Positions 23,469 through 35,962 of a stretch of DNA of 64,000 bases are shown piece after piece. The DNA comes from Deroplatys truncata (Eukaryota > Arthropoda > Insecta > Mantodea > Mantidae). Where the stretch lies: contig CM060990.1 of assembly GCA_030765065.1 (NCBI GenBank), positions 673,288,118 to 673,352,117 of the forward strand. Reading direction: 5' to 3'. Made by a program: the position numbers and the translations under genes. The first letter of the stretch is position 1. Every line of letters begins with the position of its first letter. The notes beneath the pieces are model-generated. The model was not told where the DNA came from. It worked only from the letters and a program-made list of their open reading frames with translations, and made no database searches.

Positions 23469-25055
23469 TTTCTGCGTTTACTAGTCAATATGTTTTCCAT
23501 GTATAGCAAACGGCAACGCGAGCTGCGAGTTATTGAAAATTTCTGGATATAAAGCACTGACGAAAGCCTTTTCCTGCAAATTAAGTTTTAAACCGCCAGC
23601 AGACCCAAGGCTGTGTAAAGTGTGAGAGAAACTATTTTTAAGCTAATGTGCCTATGAAAATTATTGAAAATCATTATAAGAAGTTAAAAATTAATTTCAA
23701 AGCTTTTAACAATGTGCAGTTATATCCCAAACTTTCATTTAGCTTCATTGGTTAACTTCGGAAACAATTAAAGCTTTATGCATAGATATAATTAAATATG
23801 CCTCTGTATAGTTCTGCAATTCACAGTAAAATTATTTTAAACGCTTTTACCCTCAGTATTTTATATTACGTAAAATGAACCATGTTACATGCGTTTGACC
23901 ACTTAAATGGGAGGTTTCAGCAAAACTTGGCAATTATTGCAAGGTTAACATTCCAGTTTTTACTTCCTCTACATGTTTGGTAAGAAAGTCTTGTATTCCA
24001 ACCAAGAATTCCATTGCTTTGTATCAAAAGTGATGCTTCAAATTCTGCCTTTACAACGCTCATAACGTTTAGCTAGAAATTATTTCAAGTAAAGCTACTG
24101 GATTTTGCTATATTTAATCCTCTATGCTTATACTTATGCAAAACAGTCAGCTGTTTCAGCTGGGTTTTGCTTTCTTTATAGCCTACGTACGGCAGGAAGA
24201 GGAAGTAGGTACAGTATTCCACCCAAAAAATCGAAAGCGAGTTTTCACTACAAATGCACGTTTTGAAGTCCCGGAGCATTTTAAAAGGTCTCATGTGTGT
24301 GAACAGCATAACTAAAAACCAAAAAACTTTATATTTGAGTTTTCCATCTTTCAAGGATATGACGCGAGGATTTTCACGAAATTCCATCCATCCCAAACTA
24401 TCAAACTTGGAAGAATTTTGGTTATTTTTTGTTTGTGACATCAACATCACAAATAAACCGTAAATCTTGAACTCTGTGAACTCCCTCCTTACCTTTAGTG
24501 AGCATTACAAAGCTGTATTTCACTGGGAAACCATACGAGTTAGCCAAAAATATATTTCAGGAAAAACTTAAAACTCATTAAAATATACACCTTCACCAAA
24601 ATAACTTTTAACCTAGCGTCAACCGTTTTGGAAATATTTCATTTTTAATACTTATATTTTCTAATTATTTAATATTACTAATAATTTCATTTCTAATAAT
24701 AATATGTTCCCCAGTACATTTGACAGAAATGGTTTGATAATTCGCGACTGTTTATTTTTTACCTCCATGATCTCAAGACAAACACGAGTTGTAACAGCTC
24801 ACTGCTCTGCATATAAGCACGTAGAAATTATTAATTGACTAAAGTTGAAAGCATTTCTAGCCAATCATTTTATCATTATGACGAACGCAAAGAAATGGAG
24901 GAATCGCATTTAATTTGAATAGTACCTGTGAAATTGTAATTAATGTGAAAGTCATTTAAATGTATCACATTATATCTTTTTGAGATATATAATTACCCTG
25001 GGGGAGGGGAAGAAGAATCGCATACTTTCAAAGGACCCCCGTTCCGATATACTTA
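23469..25055. other. Intergenic, no gene recognised
   Basis: A 121-codon minus-strand ORF at 24,085-24,450 has no recognisable domain. AT-rich with no repeats of note. Confidence 0.4.
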
Positions 25056-25399
25056 CAGCTCGTGTAAAACATCGTGACACTCCATATGCGCAAGAGAGGA
25101 GAAATGAGAAGTAGTGACAGTGGAGGGGGAACAAGTGACCAGAAGTATATCAGAACTCGGAGGCAGTCGCCTACCTAAAGAACAACCGTCATCCTGTAAC
25201 CCCCATATCCCGTCACTACGTGGTAAAGCCCTAATTAGGGAAGGTACACGCCTAAACACACCATCGGGTTGCCCTCAACCTGCCATCTGACGCACGCACG
25301 CTGACCTCCACCTCTCTTATTATGCAGGTAGGCTGGTCAGCGCTATTGCGTACCTATGCTTCAGGAGTGGGGGACTGTCACGACGTTTTACACTAGCTG
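25056..25399. mobile_element. 344-bp deletion derivative of the Tc1/IS630-like element at 54.6 kb
   Basis: The left end CAGCTCGTGTAAAACATCGT and the right end, inverted, CAGCTAGTGTAAAACGTCGT are flanked by TA at 25,054-25,055 and 25,400-25,401. The first roughly 100 bp matches the right end of the full-length element at 54,646-56,460, and the last roughly 90 bp matches its left end. The transposase gene in between is entirely deleted. This makes it a non-autonomous relative of that element in inverted orientation. Confidence 0.88.
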
Positions 25400-25401
25400 T
25401 A

Positions 25402-26384
25402 CATATGGGAACATGTAAATATAGAGGTGAAATATTTGTAAAACCTTAGTGAAGATACTTTGAACTTCTTTAATCTATACTTTTTGTATAGTAAGCTTTC
25501 GCCAGTCCCTTATAGTTTTCATGTTACATGAAATTAACTAACAGCAAAGATGACTTTGTAGCTGTCCTAGGAAATTCAAATTATACATTTTATTTGTCAT
25601 TCTAATATCTGAAACATTTGATGAGCCGTTTTTTTTTGAGAAAATCAATAGGTATGCTATAGAGAATGCCTCGCTGATAAGCTGCATCTTAAAGGGCATT
25701 TTAAGTGCCGAAAAATTATCTTGAATGTATTTTCTGAGAAGTTTTTTAATTACCTACCTATTTCAATAAACAGTAAAACATGCAAAAAGGAAACTTTGCA
25801 ACAATTTTTAGCAAAGGTGGGACAGAGGAGTATATATTTCGAGAAACCTGGAAATTCTCCTCTAGTAAGCTATTTCAGATTCAATGGGATAACAACTTAT
25901 TTTACACAAAATTGTCCCTAAAGAATAAGTATTAATATTAGCTGAAACAAAATGTATGTATTTTCCCCAATAATTCCCTTTATATTGTATGTGAATATGT
26001 GTATAACGTATAAACATATTACTTAACACAAATATATAGTTATACTAATGTTTCGTGAAGATTTGTTTACCTTGTACCTAGGGCCTTACTCGTCAATCAA
26101 TGGGGTTTAAGGAAAATCTACCCTGTTAGATTAGCCGGGTCCCTAATGGAAGTTGACCATCGGCGCAATACGAATACACCGTCGACTGGACAATTACCAT
26201 TAGCAAACAAAAGGCGACCCCCATTATGAGGGTGAGAAGCAACGTAGTAAAATGTTGTATGTTTTCTGTATTTAGTTCAGCTTCGTCAGCAGTCAGTCTA
26301 GTTTCGTGTTTGATGTTGTAAGTTTGCAAAGCGAGAGTTAGTGCAGAATATGTGGTTCCTTTTCCGACCCTGGATAGCACTGAA
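25402..26384. other. Intergenic; weak LINE-like fragment on plus strand
   Basis: ORF 25,721-25,921 begins VFSEKFFNYLPISINS, which weakly recalls the FFNxLPxxI block at the C-terminus of many LINE reverse transcriptases. No supporting motif lies upstream, so this is a guess. The rest is plain. Confidence 0.25.
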
Positions 26385-27070
26385 CCTGAATAAAAAAAAA
26401 TTAAATTGATCATCTATGCTATAAAATTCATTTTCTATTAAGTATTTCTTTATTGTTTTCATCATTACATTTGGCTGGTTTATGTTCTTTATTTCTTTAG
26501 GTAATTTATTGAATAATTCTCTTCCTCTAACGTCTATGGCAGGATTATTTAGTTCCTCTTAATGCTATTCTATAATAATCGTCGTTGTTTCTTAAATTAT
26601 GGTTATGTACACTGGAATTTTTTGCATATTTTATACATGGCACCCCCCTGCAAGTTTGTTTGTTTTCTATTTTGCTTAGTATTCTAATGGTTTTTTTTGT
26701 TTAAAAACTTTATTCATTTCTCTTGCTGTAATATTTCCCCATAACGTAATTCCGTATCTTACATGCGAATATGTAAAAGCATAATAGACCTGTTTCATTG
26801 TTTTATTGTCCATTATTTTAGTTGTCTCATTACATAAATGCCCTTATTTATCTTTTTTCTAATTGATGCTACATGAGATTACCAATTTAAAGGTTTATCA
26901 ATTATTATTTCTGATATGTTTTCCCCATCTATACTTAGTTTAATACTACTCGGGTTAAGTTTTGTTAATTCAAAGTTAATACATGCTGTCTTTTGTGTAT
27001 TTATTATATCTAAAAAGGCATAATATTGTTTTATAATTCTTAAAATTGAATTTGCTATAATTCAACTTCT
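26385..27070 (-). pseudogene. LINE reverse transcriptase C-terminal fragment
   Basis: Minus-strand frames give, in order, a thumb-like segment near 26,990-26,800, then YSHVRYGITLWGN and VFKQKK with a following IRI block (26,770-26,690), which is the YGIxLWG...QKKxIRI motif near the end of LINE RTs, then RELFNKLPKEIKNI and the final YLIENEFYSIDDQ (26,520-26,400). The catalytic core is missing and stops are frequent. It is a different family from the LINE at 15.4-18.95 kb. Confidence 0.75.
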
Positions 27071-28799
27071 TTTGCTGTTTGACCTTCAAACAATGTTGAT
27101 ACGAATTTAGGAAGTAGGCACTTGGTAGATGTGCTGATGCTGTAATGCCTACCTCAGACTTTGGCCCTTATGTCTAGAGAGAGCCTAGCTTTTCTGTCTC
27201 CTTGCCGAGAAAGTACTATGCACCATTTCTGTTTTAGTTCATTGTCTTTGGAGAATGCATAGAATGACAAGCCACATTCTTTTTCTTGCCTTGGCTTACA
27301 GTCAGGTGCACAGTAATAAAGCATTTGTATTCAATTATCGACTAAATGCAAATACAAACATTTCAGTTTAGAGAGCTTAACACACACACACACACACACG
27401 CATGCACATTCCAAACTATTGCTTAGGAAAGATGTTGCATGTAATAAAATGTATGCTCATTGGAAAACCCAAAACAGTGCATTTATTTCCCACTGGTTCA
27501 GTGATTTGGGATCGGTGTAACAGGGAGAAAGGGAAAGCTGCTTGGAGGTAGATATCCACATGTGCATTAACGCCATATTTTATAACGGAAGTGTCAAACA
27601 TTTGCAATTGCATAATTCGTATCTACAACCAGTAAAGGCCCATCTATGTGCTATATACTATAATGAAAATGTTAATTAAATAAACAAACAGGATTTTGAA
27701 ATAATTCATAAAAACTTCAGTTTCATTATAACTGTCTGGTATACGTTTAGGGACTAGTTGAGCGCCTCTATCGGCAAAAATTGGTGTTGCGCAGGAACCT
27801 GTTTTAGTACGCCGATGCGCCAGGTTATAATAATTAGTAAGCAATGCTTTGCATACACAGTACAGGTTTGCTCGGACTTCTCCCCTATCGCTAGTAGACT
27901 GTAAATATATGTATGTTACGTAACCCTTATCCAAAGTGTCACAAAGCCATATGGATGCTTCCACGAGCGGAAGCCACTATCTCTGCTATAGCTGTTCCAA
28001 AGATCGTTGGTAGCACCGCTCTCTGCTTTGGCTGTTGGTAAGCTTGATTCATTAGAAGCCCCTATGTTGACAGACATGAATATCACTCATTCTTTCTCTC
28101 GGGCGCGCTCAGCAGTTTTTTAAGGTGGGTAGCTCTGGCCATTTTCTTAAAACCTTGAATTTAGTTATATATTAAGTGGATTACTATATTATATATAAAT
28201 TATAATTGAAAATCTAATTACACAAACTATTTACATATAGGGTGGCCTATTTCAACATAAAATATGGATGATATTAGTTTCATGTTATTTTTGGTATAAA
28301 TGTCTCAACAATTAGATTTTTAAGAAAATCGATTGTCATCAATAATCCTGTGGTTTTGGATATCGACCAGTGAAATTTCTAAGATCCACAATTTCTGTTC
28401 GTTTCATTCGGAATTTTAGTAGAGCAACTAGGATTTATTATGTACACCGAATTTCATGCATATTTTGAAATAACACGTGTCTGTAATAATGTGAATGCTT
28501 GGGACGAGTGAATAAACGCACTTTCACAGAGTTAAACATTGGAACATTATAAAATTTATAAAATTAACGCATATATGTTCGCTATCGTAACAAATGTTGC
28601 TCGCGTGCGTTCCTTTAAGTTTGCAGAACCTGCCTTCAAAATTCCGCCTGATTTTGCTGTATAAACTTGGCAACTAGTTTGCGTTAGTGGGTACACCAAC
28701 GGATTTCGTCGAGCCAACATCTACTAAATTAAATCCACATTAATTCTAGATTCCTCTACATATTGAATTTCATCGATTCTGTGAGTATTATTAGTTAGA
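27071..28799. other. Intergenic, no gene recognised
   Basis: About 1.7 kb. A short CA repeat is at 27,381-27,400. A 106-codon minus-strand ORF (27,644-27,964) has no recognisable domain. Confidence 0.4.
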
Positions 28800-28804
28800 C
28801 TTAT

Positions 28805-28805
<1 letters not shown>

Positions 28806-28848
<43 letters not shown>
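28806..28848. repeat. (TA)n microsatellite
   Basis: About 43 bp of uninterrupted TA dinucleotide. It generates the spurious Ile-Tyr ORF on the minus strand. Confidence 0.97.
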
Positions 28849-28852
<4 letters not shown>

Positions 28853-28954
28853 GGATCCTGAGGTAACAGTCCAATGACAACTTACAAGTCGTAAGTTCTG
28901 GGCTTCTAGTTTAACCATTATTAGGTAATTGTTCTTTAATGTGTACCGGCATGT

Positions 28955-29090
28955 TGACAAGATAGCTCAGTTGGGTAGCGCCAACAGACGGAAATCGGAA
29001 GATTCGTAGTTCAAATCCCGGCAATGGCATTGAATATTTCAGTCGTTTGATTCTACATTTCCAACCTTGTCCTACACACAGTATGTTTGG
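28955..29090 (+). mobile_element. tRNA-derived SINE
   Basis: The head reads TAGCTCAGTTGGGTAGCG, an almost ideal RNA polymerase III A box, and TAGTTCAAATCCCGG about 45 bases later is a B box. The tail CAGTCGTTTGATTCTACATT is unrelated to tRNA. The tRNA-like part does not close a proper acceptor stem, so this is a SINE head rather than a tRNA gene. Confidence 0.65.
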
Positions 29091-29095
29091 GAAGA

Positions 29096-29689
29096 ACAAT
29101 TAATTACTATTAGCATTATTGTTTAATAACATCACAACTAAATATGTTAACAAAAATTAATCTGATATCAGCATGTATACTACATTTCAGTCATTTCTTC
29201 CAAAGTGTACATTCTGTGGAACAATTTAAGGCAAATCTGCTCTTTTTGTATCTCTGTTAAAAATGCTTATAAAAGCAAAAGGAAAGCAAATAAATTACCT
29301 TAAGAGTGAGTTTAGAAGTGGATGTGATCTCTTCAATATCTTGTGCCCACCTGTTTTAGGTGTTTTACTTTTATAGGCAAATTGCGTTATGAACAAAACA
29401 AATGTAGCCATGTTTTCGTTAAAGCACTTGCAAAGTGGGAACTGCCAACCTAAATGAAAATGTGAAATCCCCTAAAAATGTGATGCACTGTTGTTACTTC
29501 TTCTTCTTCATTTGTTTTCGCTGAAAAAAATGCAACGCATTCATAATAAGAAAGACTATCCACCAAAATTGTAATTGTTGTATTCTTTTTGTGAAAGCTT
29601 GTTATATTAATATGTTATTTCCATTAAATAAAGAAGTTCCTTTACTGTAACCGTGGTAGATATTTAACACAAGCTTACATAAAGAAAAG
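29096..29689. other. Intergenic, no gene recognised
   Basis: AT-rich with no ORF of interest. A TTCTTCTTCTTC run is near 29,499. Confidence 0.4.
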
Positions 29690-30025
29690 CCTAACCTAAA
29701 GCTAACCTTCCGTGAATTCAGAAACCTAAACCTAACCTTCCATGAATTCAGAAACGTAAACCTATATAAAAAAAAACTAAACTTAACCTAACCTCCCATG
29801 AACCAGAAACATAAGCTTAGGAATGCGCGCTCGCTTCGCTCGCATGCTTTGATGTAACCACTGGTAACAAATTAAATATATATAAGTAAATCAGAAACTA
29901 AGCTTATATAAAAAAACTAACCTAAACCTAACCTTCCGTGAATTCAGAAATGTAAGCTTATATTAAAAAAAAACTAAACTAAATCTAACCTTCCGTGAAT
30001 TCATAAACCTAAGGTTATATAAGAT
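29690..30025 (+). repeat. Interrupted repeat with CCTAA/CTAACC and TCCGTGAATTCAGAAA units
   Basis: The blocks TAACCTTCCGTGAATTCAGA and CCTAACCTAA recur at least five times in diverged form between 29,690 and 30,020, separated by A-runs and by one GCGCGCTCGCTTCGCTCGC insertion. CCTAA is the complement of the insect telomeric TTAGG unit, but the repeats are interrupted and short, so this is a local satellite-like cluster and not a telomere. Confidence 0.65.
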
Positions 30026-30030
30026 CCCTC

Positions 30031-30840
30031 GGCTATGCCCTGTGGTCATTTCTGCAGTTGCGGCGCTTTGGCAGCATTAATTATTCATATGTTGGTAGCA
30101 TAAGCATGACATACAGTGACATCTGTTGAGCCAGTGTATGACATAGAGTGACATCTTTTGGACATATAACACAACATTTTCATAGTTGTGGAGGATACAG
30201 AAAGAGCAGAATGTTGCAATTTAAAAATGAGAATGTGCCAACAAATAAAAACCTGAGAAAAGCTAGTTTAAAAATTATAAACCTAAGTTAATACTTTCTG
30301 ACGTTATGGTGTTTAAAAAAGCGTATAGTGGATATGCAGGCCCTTCTTCATATTTTTCTGTTCCTCTGCAGCTAATCTAGTATTTAAAGATTCCTGAGGC
30401 CTGTTTTGATTAGTTTACTCTCTTTAATGAAGGCAAAACTTTTCATTTTCTTACTACAATGTTATAGGAAGCTAGGTTATGGGCAGACATTTTATATGAC
30501 ATACTTTCAAAAGTTGTATAGCTATTAAAGTTACATAGAACCAAATTAGAAGCTTAGTGTTTAATAACAGTAAAACACATATTTATGAATTTTGTCAATT
30601 TTTGGTCTTTTTTCACACATGGGTATCCTTAACACAGGAACGCTGTTTGCTTTCGTTCTTTTATCCTTAAACAAGAATGAAGAATGTCACAACTATATAA
30701 GATAATATTCAAACATACTTTGAGAGGGGCACCCCTACAGCTTTAGTATGACTTTTATTTTGTCATATAAATGCAAGAGGATACAAAATAACTGTTACGG
30801 TTTTTGTTTCAGTGTAACGCTGTAGTTGCGCACATATAAC
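30031..30840. other. Intergenic, no gene recognised
   Basis: AT-rich. GACATACAGTGACATCTGTT and GACATAGAGTGACATCTTTT form a small direct repeat near 30,108-30,158. No gene. Confidence 0.4.
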
Positions 30841-30844
30841 TTCA

Positions 30845-30956
30845 GAAGCTGACTCCATTCACTCAGCTATTGGAAGCTGACTCCATTCACTCAGCTATTG
30901 GAAGCTGACTCCATTCACTCAGCTATTGGAAGGTGACTCCATTCACTCAGCTATGG
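30845..30956 (+). repeat. 28-bp tandem repeat, four copies
   Basis: The unit GAAGCTGACTCCATTCACTC plus AGCTATTG is repeated four times. The first three are essentially identical and the fourth has one substitution (AGGTGACT). Such near-identity implies recent slippage or unequal exchange. Confidence 0.95.
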
Positions 30957-31828
30957 AGAAGGTAATATAAGTTGATATTTCAATAGCATGTATAGAATTG
31001 CTAAGTCTTGCCTGAAACTTAATTGTATGGTATGAAAGCATTGCTAGATGCATTTGGTGCAAAACCGTCATTAGTTTATTTCAGAAGCATTTCCTCCATG
31101 GACTTGAGGATTTATTTTCACAACAGTCTAAATGCACCTAGTGATCTGTCCAATTCAATATATGAGAAATGGAGATTTAGAGAGTCAGAATGTAACTAAA
31201 AGCTTTATGTAAAACCTACTAGGATCATATCAACATCAGCAATGTGCCAGATATATGTTATTGGCTTTTATAACATTTTCAAATATTGTTTAAAGAATAC
31301 AGCAAAAATTCTTTCTCACCTTGTTTTTTTCTTAACATTTTAAAAATCTTTAGATATGTATTAAACAAATCATGAAAATTATCCTGTTTGAAAATCAAGT
31401 GTAAAAATCTGTTCGATGGCACATATTAGAAAAACAAATGATGTGAATATCATCATCGAACGTAGTTTCATTGACTGTTGCTGGATTTTAGTCAAAATTT
31501 TGAAATCTGAATAGATAGTATGTCTCTTAACTTCTGTTTAGAGCATTTGATATCCAGGTTCCTCCTCCAAGCAATCACATTCTTCATTCTCAACTTGCTC
31601 TTCTATATCGTTTGTTGCAACATCATCTCTCTCAAGTACATCAACATAAAATTTTGGGATTTTATCCTCCTAGCTATCACCAAAGAGCTGTTTCAGAATA
31701 GTAAGTCTTTATTTTTTTCTGATTTTATAGCACATATCAAACTGACATCTGGGTCAATCTTATCTGTTGCTACAGATCCATTACTATGTTCCCATTTTCT
31801 CTTAAATGTTATGTTATTGATTGAGAGC
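30957..31828. other. Flank left of the LTR element; no gene
   Basis: A 107-codon plus-strand ORF (31,520-31,843) is hydrophobic, has no domain, and runs into the LTR, so it is chance. Nothing else is recognised. Confidence 0.4.
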
Positions 31829-32587
31829 GTCACCTTACTCTAAGCTAGTGCTAGAGGATGACAGGGGGGTTTCACCATTAGATGGCAATGAGCACTCTGC
31901 TTTACGGAATGGTCAATTTTATTAATTCAGTATTCTAGTGAGAATGGCTTGACCAAACATGATTAGGAATAACATACAATAAACTCCCGTAAGGGATTTA
32001 CCTTGTGTAGACACGATGCTGTTGAGGTGTTCAGGCAGTCAGAGAAGTTAGGCCGGGGCGAACCGTTGAGCCGGGAGCGAGAACGGCTCCGGAGTCAAGT
32101 AGCTTCGGAGTGATAACTTTGACCAGTGTGACCAGAAACAGGACACACCGTCAAAGGCAATACCAGCAAGGACAACCCACGAACCCCGACTCTGTGAACC
32201 TTTATATAGTTTGTGGCTTCCTGTGGGTCATCTCCTGTGGGATTCCTAAGCAAAACCGGATTTTCTAGAACATTCTATCTGATGCACATCCTCTGAGCGA
32301 TGTGCAAATCTGCACGTAGGTTCGAGGAAGCTGATGTAACTATTATTCCCCAAGTTATTCCTAGAGAATTATTCGCGGAAGGGGTTAGCCACGTACATCC
32401 TGTTACACGCTGGCTGTCCCATCTGTGCGTCAACAAGATTGCGAAATGTGAGAAAATGTAAAGTTTCAAGAAATGTCTACTTTTATCCAAAATAATGAAG
32501 TGTATATATAATTTAGTCCTAAATAAAGAGGAGTCCCAAAAATGTATGTCTGAACCTCTCTGTGGATCCTTATGTTCCTCAACGGCA
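31829..32587 (-). repeat. 3' LTR of the giant element
   Basis: A direct copy of 51,196-51,959 in the same orientation. On the minus strand it begins TGCCGTTGAGGAAC and ends GGTGAC. It carries the TATA-like CTATATAAAGG at about 32,200-32,211 and AATAAA (plus-strand TTTATT at 31,918-31,923) in the order expected for U3-R-U5. The boundaries are set by where similarity to the other LTR stops, plus or minus a few bases. Confidence 0.93.
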
Positions 32588-34166
32588 TTCGTGACATATC
32601 CCCAACGTCTAAAAAAGTCGCCAGCCTCGGCAAAAACAAATAAAAAACAACAGGTAAATAAGAATCAGCATACTGAAGGCGGCATGCTACAAATAATGTA
32701 CATAAAAATTCATGAATACATAATATAGATAAACATTGATTAATAAGTGACTAATGTATAAGTGCTCTATCAAGAGTACATAGAGATAGAGACACAATGG
32801 ATTTAACATCAAAATATAAGAAGACCACTCAGTGGTACAAAAAAAATGAAGTATTAAAGACGCAGCCAGAAGGGTGGAGTCCACAAAAGAATTACAATTG
32901 TAAAGAGTCGTTCTCGGAAATGTGACACTCCTAAGTGATAGTTTGTATTATAATACATCACAATTACAAATGCAAAAGAAAACATTACAATAACAAATGG
33001 AAAATACGGAATACAAAGTTGTCTTAACGTTACAAATGATTAAAAAAAGTAGTGTTTCAAAAAAAAGAAGAAAAATACCTGAAAGGAAAATGGGAAAAGG
33101 GTGAGAAAAGGAGAAGGGGTGAGAGAGAAACAAAAACAGATCAAAGGAAGGGAAAACATAGAAAGAAAAGGGCAGAAAGAAATAAGTAAAACTAGGGAGA
33201 TGATGACATGGGGGGGGATGCGCACACACCAAAGTTCAGACACACCAAGCGCACTCTTGTAGTCAGTTTTGAAGACAAATCACAAGTTTATACGAGGACA
33301 CACGCCCATAAAACACTAACACTAGGACACAGCCATGTGTCATAGATTGTTGCACATCCAGTGCATGATGCGTAGTGACGATGTTTATAACAGTAGGATT
33401 CACAAATATGCTTCAGAAGCGTCCGATGGCAAACAGAAGTAGGGACAGGGTAAAGAATAATGTACACCCCATCCGTGCTGCGTGATGCAGTCTTAAGTGC
33501 AAGTCCATGAAGAAACTGAACAGGGGGGCCCTCGACCTATCAGCCCTGAGGCATCTCGAGACGTCGGGGCATCCACAGAAAAAGGGCCTCTGGGCCCATG
33601 CAGCAGCACGTCATGCAAGGGCGTTGTCCATAGTGCAAAAACAGGGCGCGTGGCGCTCCAGGTGTCATTGGTGTATTCTCAGCCGTGCAACAAAGGAAAC
33701 AACAAAAAATTAGAAGTTAGGGCAATAGAGAAGGGAGAAATGAGAGGAAATACTATACAAGGAAGGGGTATAGACTAAAATCCGGGGGGGTGATGACGGA
33801 GAAAGGAAAGAGCTAACATATAGTAAGGAGAACCAAACTAAATAACGTAAAAAAATTATACAGGGGGTTGACCTTTTTAGATCAATAGGACAGCTAACTA
33901 GTAATATAATAATGGGAAAGCATAACATAATACTAACACCATATATAAAGGGGAGACATGGGTGATGTAAGGCAAGCAAACAACAAGGAAAAGAACTACA
34001 TAAGGTCACAATGTAAAACTAAATTGCTTGCGAATAGTTATAACATTACCATCACCGATGCCTGACCTTTGTATGTTGATTTACAATAAAGACATCGTAT
34101 ACAGAATAAAAACATGCCGGACTACAAGCCGGGTATGTATAAAAACATACAAATGAAGTATTCATG
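32588..34166 (-). other. 3' region of the giant element, no gene recognised
   Basis: About 1.6 kb between the second env and the 3' LTR. Plus-strand ORFs here (for example 33,497-33,778) run antisense to the element and have no domain. I could not find a convincing polypurine tract next to the LTR; only a weak GTTGGGGATATG is near 32,600. Confidence 0.5.
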
Positions 34167-35962
34167 TTACACAGAGAGATTAACGTAGGCCGTACCCACT
34201 GGGCGAGGCCGCATGTATGTCTGATCCACCGGCTGAGGGAAAGTATAAGTGGATTCCTGCGACCGGGAGACTTTGTATAAGGGTATGGAGACAGGGAAGG
34301 TTTCTGGAATAGACAGAAGGGGTACAGGTGCGTGAGGGGCTATATCATCGTATTCTTGTCGAGACCTGGAAGTGATGGATGAAGGAGGGCTATGAGCAGG
34401 TAAGGTAGACGACCATGCCGGAGTACTACTCCAACAAATAGGTCGAAATCCATTAGTGATGTCCAACCAAAGCAAGTAGGCGATCACTAAGATATTTAAA
34501 GCAAACAGTATTCCAATTAAAGACATGGTAGTAATAGTCTATTTATCTCAGTTGTGCCATTTGGAGTTGTAACATTCCTCCAAAGACGTATACATGGGGT
34601 AAGCAGCTGTTTGAAATCCCGGAAGAATTGTGGTGGCAATAGAGGACCAAGATGCTGGAATTAATCGGTGAATTGTAACAGAGGGATTAACTGTTGAAAA
34701 GCATTGTCGGGGAGGGACAAGAGTATAATGAGAAGTTGTAAGATTACATTGACAGGGAATACGAACTCGATAGGCTCCTATTTCGCTATGTAAGAAAATA
34801 GTTCTATGAGAATTTGGACAATGTTCCTGAAAGGAAGGAACATGAGTAAGAACAAAAGTGAAAGGGTCAGATAGGGATACCATAGGTTGTTGGTTATCAA
34901 TGCAAGAACTTTGGACATACATGAGATAAATTTAAAGCAGACGAACCATGCAAGATAGCGGCTGCACACGGTGTAAATAATGCTGATACTCCATAAGCGG
35001 GGGTAACTAAGCATAGACTAGATTTAGATACGTCACATTGTGGTAGCAAAATTCGAAAGCTAGTGTGGGTGTACAAGATGGCCACCGCACGTCCTTCCAA
35101 CTTGATCATACAAGTTTTGTCAAAGAACGCAAAGGGCGTTGGCGTAAAGAAACGTCCCACTACTTTTTGTACATCCGCTTGGAGTAAGGGAATTTGTAGG
35201 CCCAATAGAATAAAATGTGGAGAAAAGAGGCAATCACAATCGGGGTAGTGTAATATTTACCAATGGCTTGGTTATCCCATACTAGACGATAACCAGTATT
35301 GCTACGCAATACGGTATCTAATGCAGTTTCTAATACTTGCGGTGATAGTACTGAAGGATTTAAGTAGCGTGTGACGCATGTTTTGTAGAGACGGTCCATA
35401 CGATCCACTTGATATAAAAGTTCAAATAAAGGACTGGCGCAAGCGGAACGTAACGAGATGCCACTCTGAAGATCAGTAATTTTGTTACAAAAAGATGTAT
35501 TGGATAATGTGACTGTCTAGCTTGCTGCAAAAGCCGATGCGTCGCATCATCAGAAATGTACATATTTTCTATATGCTGTTTATCAGCTAACAAAAATTGA
35601 GAACCAAAAATAGATCCATCGCCTCGCAAACGGTTATCATTGGATCTGAATAAAGATGGATAGGCATCTTGAAATGTTGAAGATATCCAATCACAAAAAA
35701 CAGAAGTACTGGCATTAATTGTGCAAACTGATGACACGGGTGGATGAATCCAGCATTGGGAAGCGAAGAACAGTACGGGAACTGAATTTTCATAAAATGT
35801 CATATTTGGTAGAGTATAAAAATCACTACCTGCTGTTACCTCTATAGGCGGCATTGCAACATGTTCGCTCCATACTTTAGGGGTTGCGCTCCAGACATTA
35901 GGGGTTGTCAGGGTGACTAATATACATAGAAACATGCTTGCAGTGGCCATATCCCCAGCCAT
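34167..35962 (-). pseudogene. Second env-like membrane glycoprotein gene, frameshifted
   Basis: About 598 codons in pieces: 35,962-35,360, then 35,408, 35,205, 34,922 and 34,526 starts. Three frame changes and at least one stop are needed to join them. It opens with a hydrophobic signal-like segment (ASMFLCILVTLTT), and a splice-acceptor-like AAGTTACAG lies four bases before the ATG. Several N-glycosylation sites (NMT, NAS) and many Cys suggest an ectodomain. Its middle and end align with the first env: FFTPTPFAF, QCDVSKSSLC, LFTPCAA and LIPASWSS against FLSTPFAW, QCDPFKTGLC, LFTPLCA and LIPTGWSS. An ILFALNILVIAYLLWL segment is the likely membrane anchor. The RTKR site of the first env is replaced by NRLR-GDG, which also reads RGD (35,618-35,626). 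Confidence 0.75.

Noticed and set aside
28961..29020. Functional tRNA gene
   Set aside because: The A and B boxes are good but no proper acceptor or anticodon stem closes. It fits a SINE head better.
29690..30025. Telomere or internal telomeric array
   Set aside because: CCTAA units are few and interrupted. There is no long uninterrupted array.
30845..30956. CRISPR-like repeat array
   Set aside because: The 28-bp repeats are head-to-tail without spacers, and the window is eukaryotic.
33497..33778. 93-codon plus-strand ORF near the 3' LTR
   Set aside because: Antisense to all genes of the element, with no domain or conserved feature visible.
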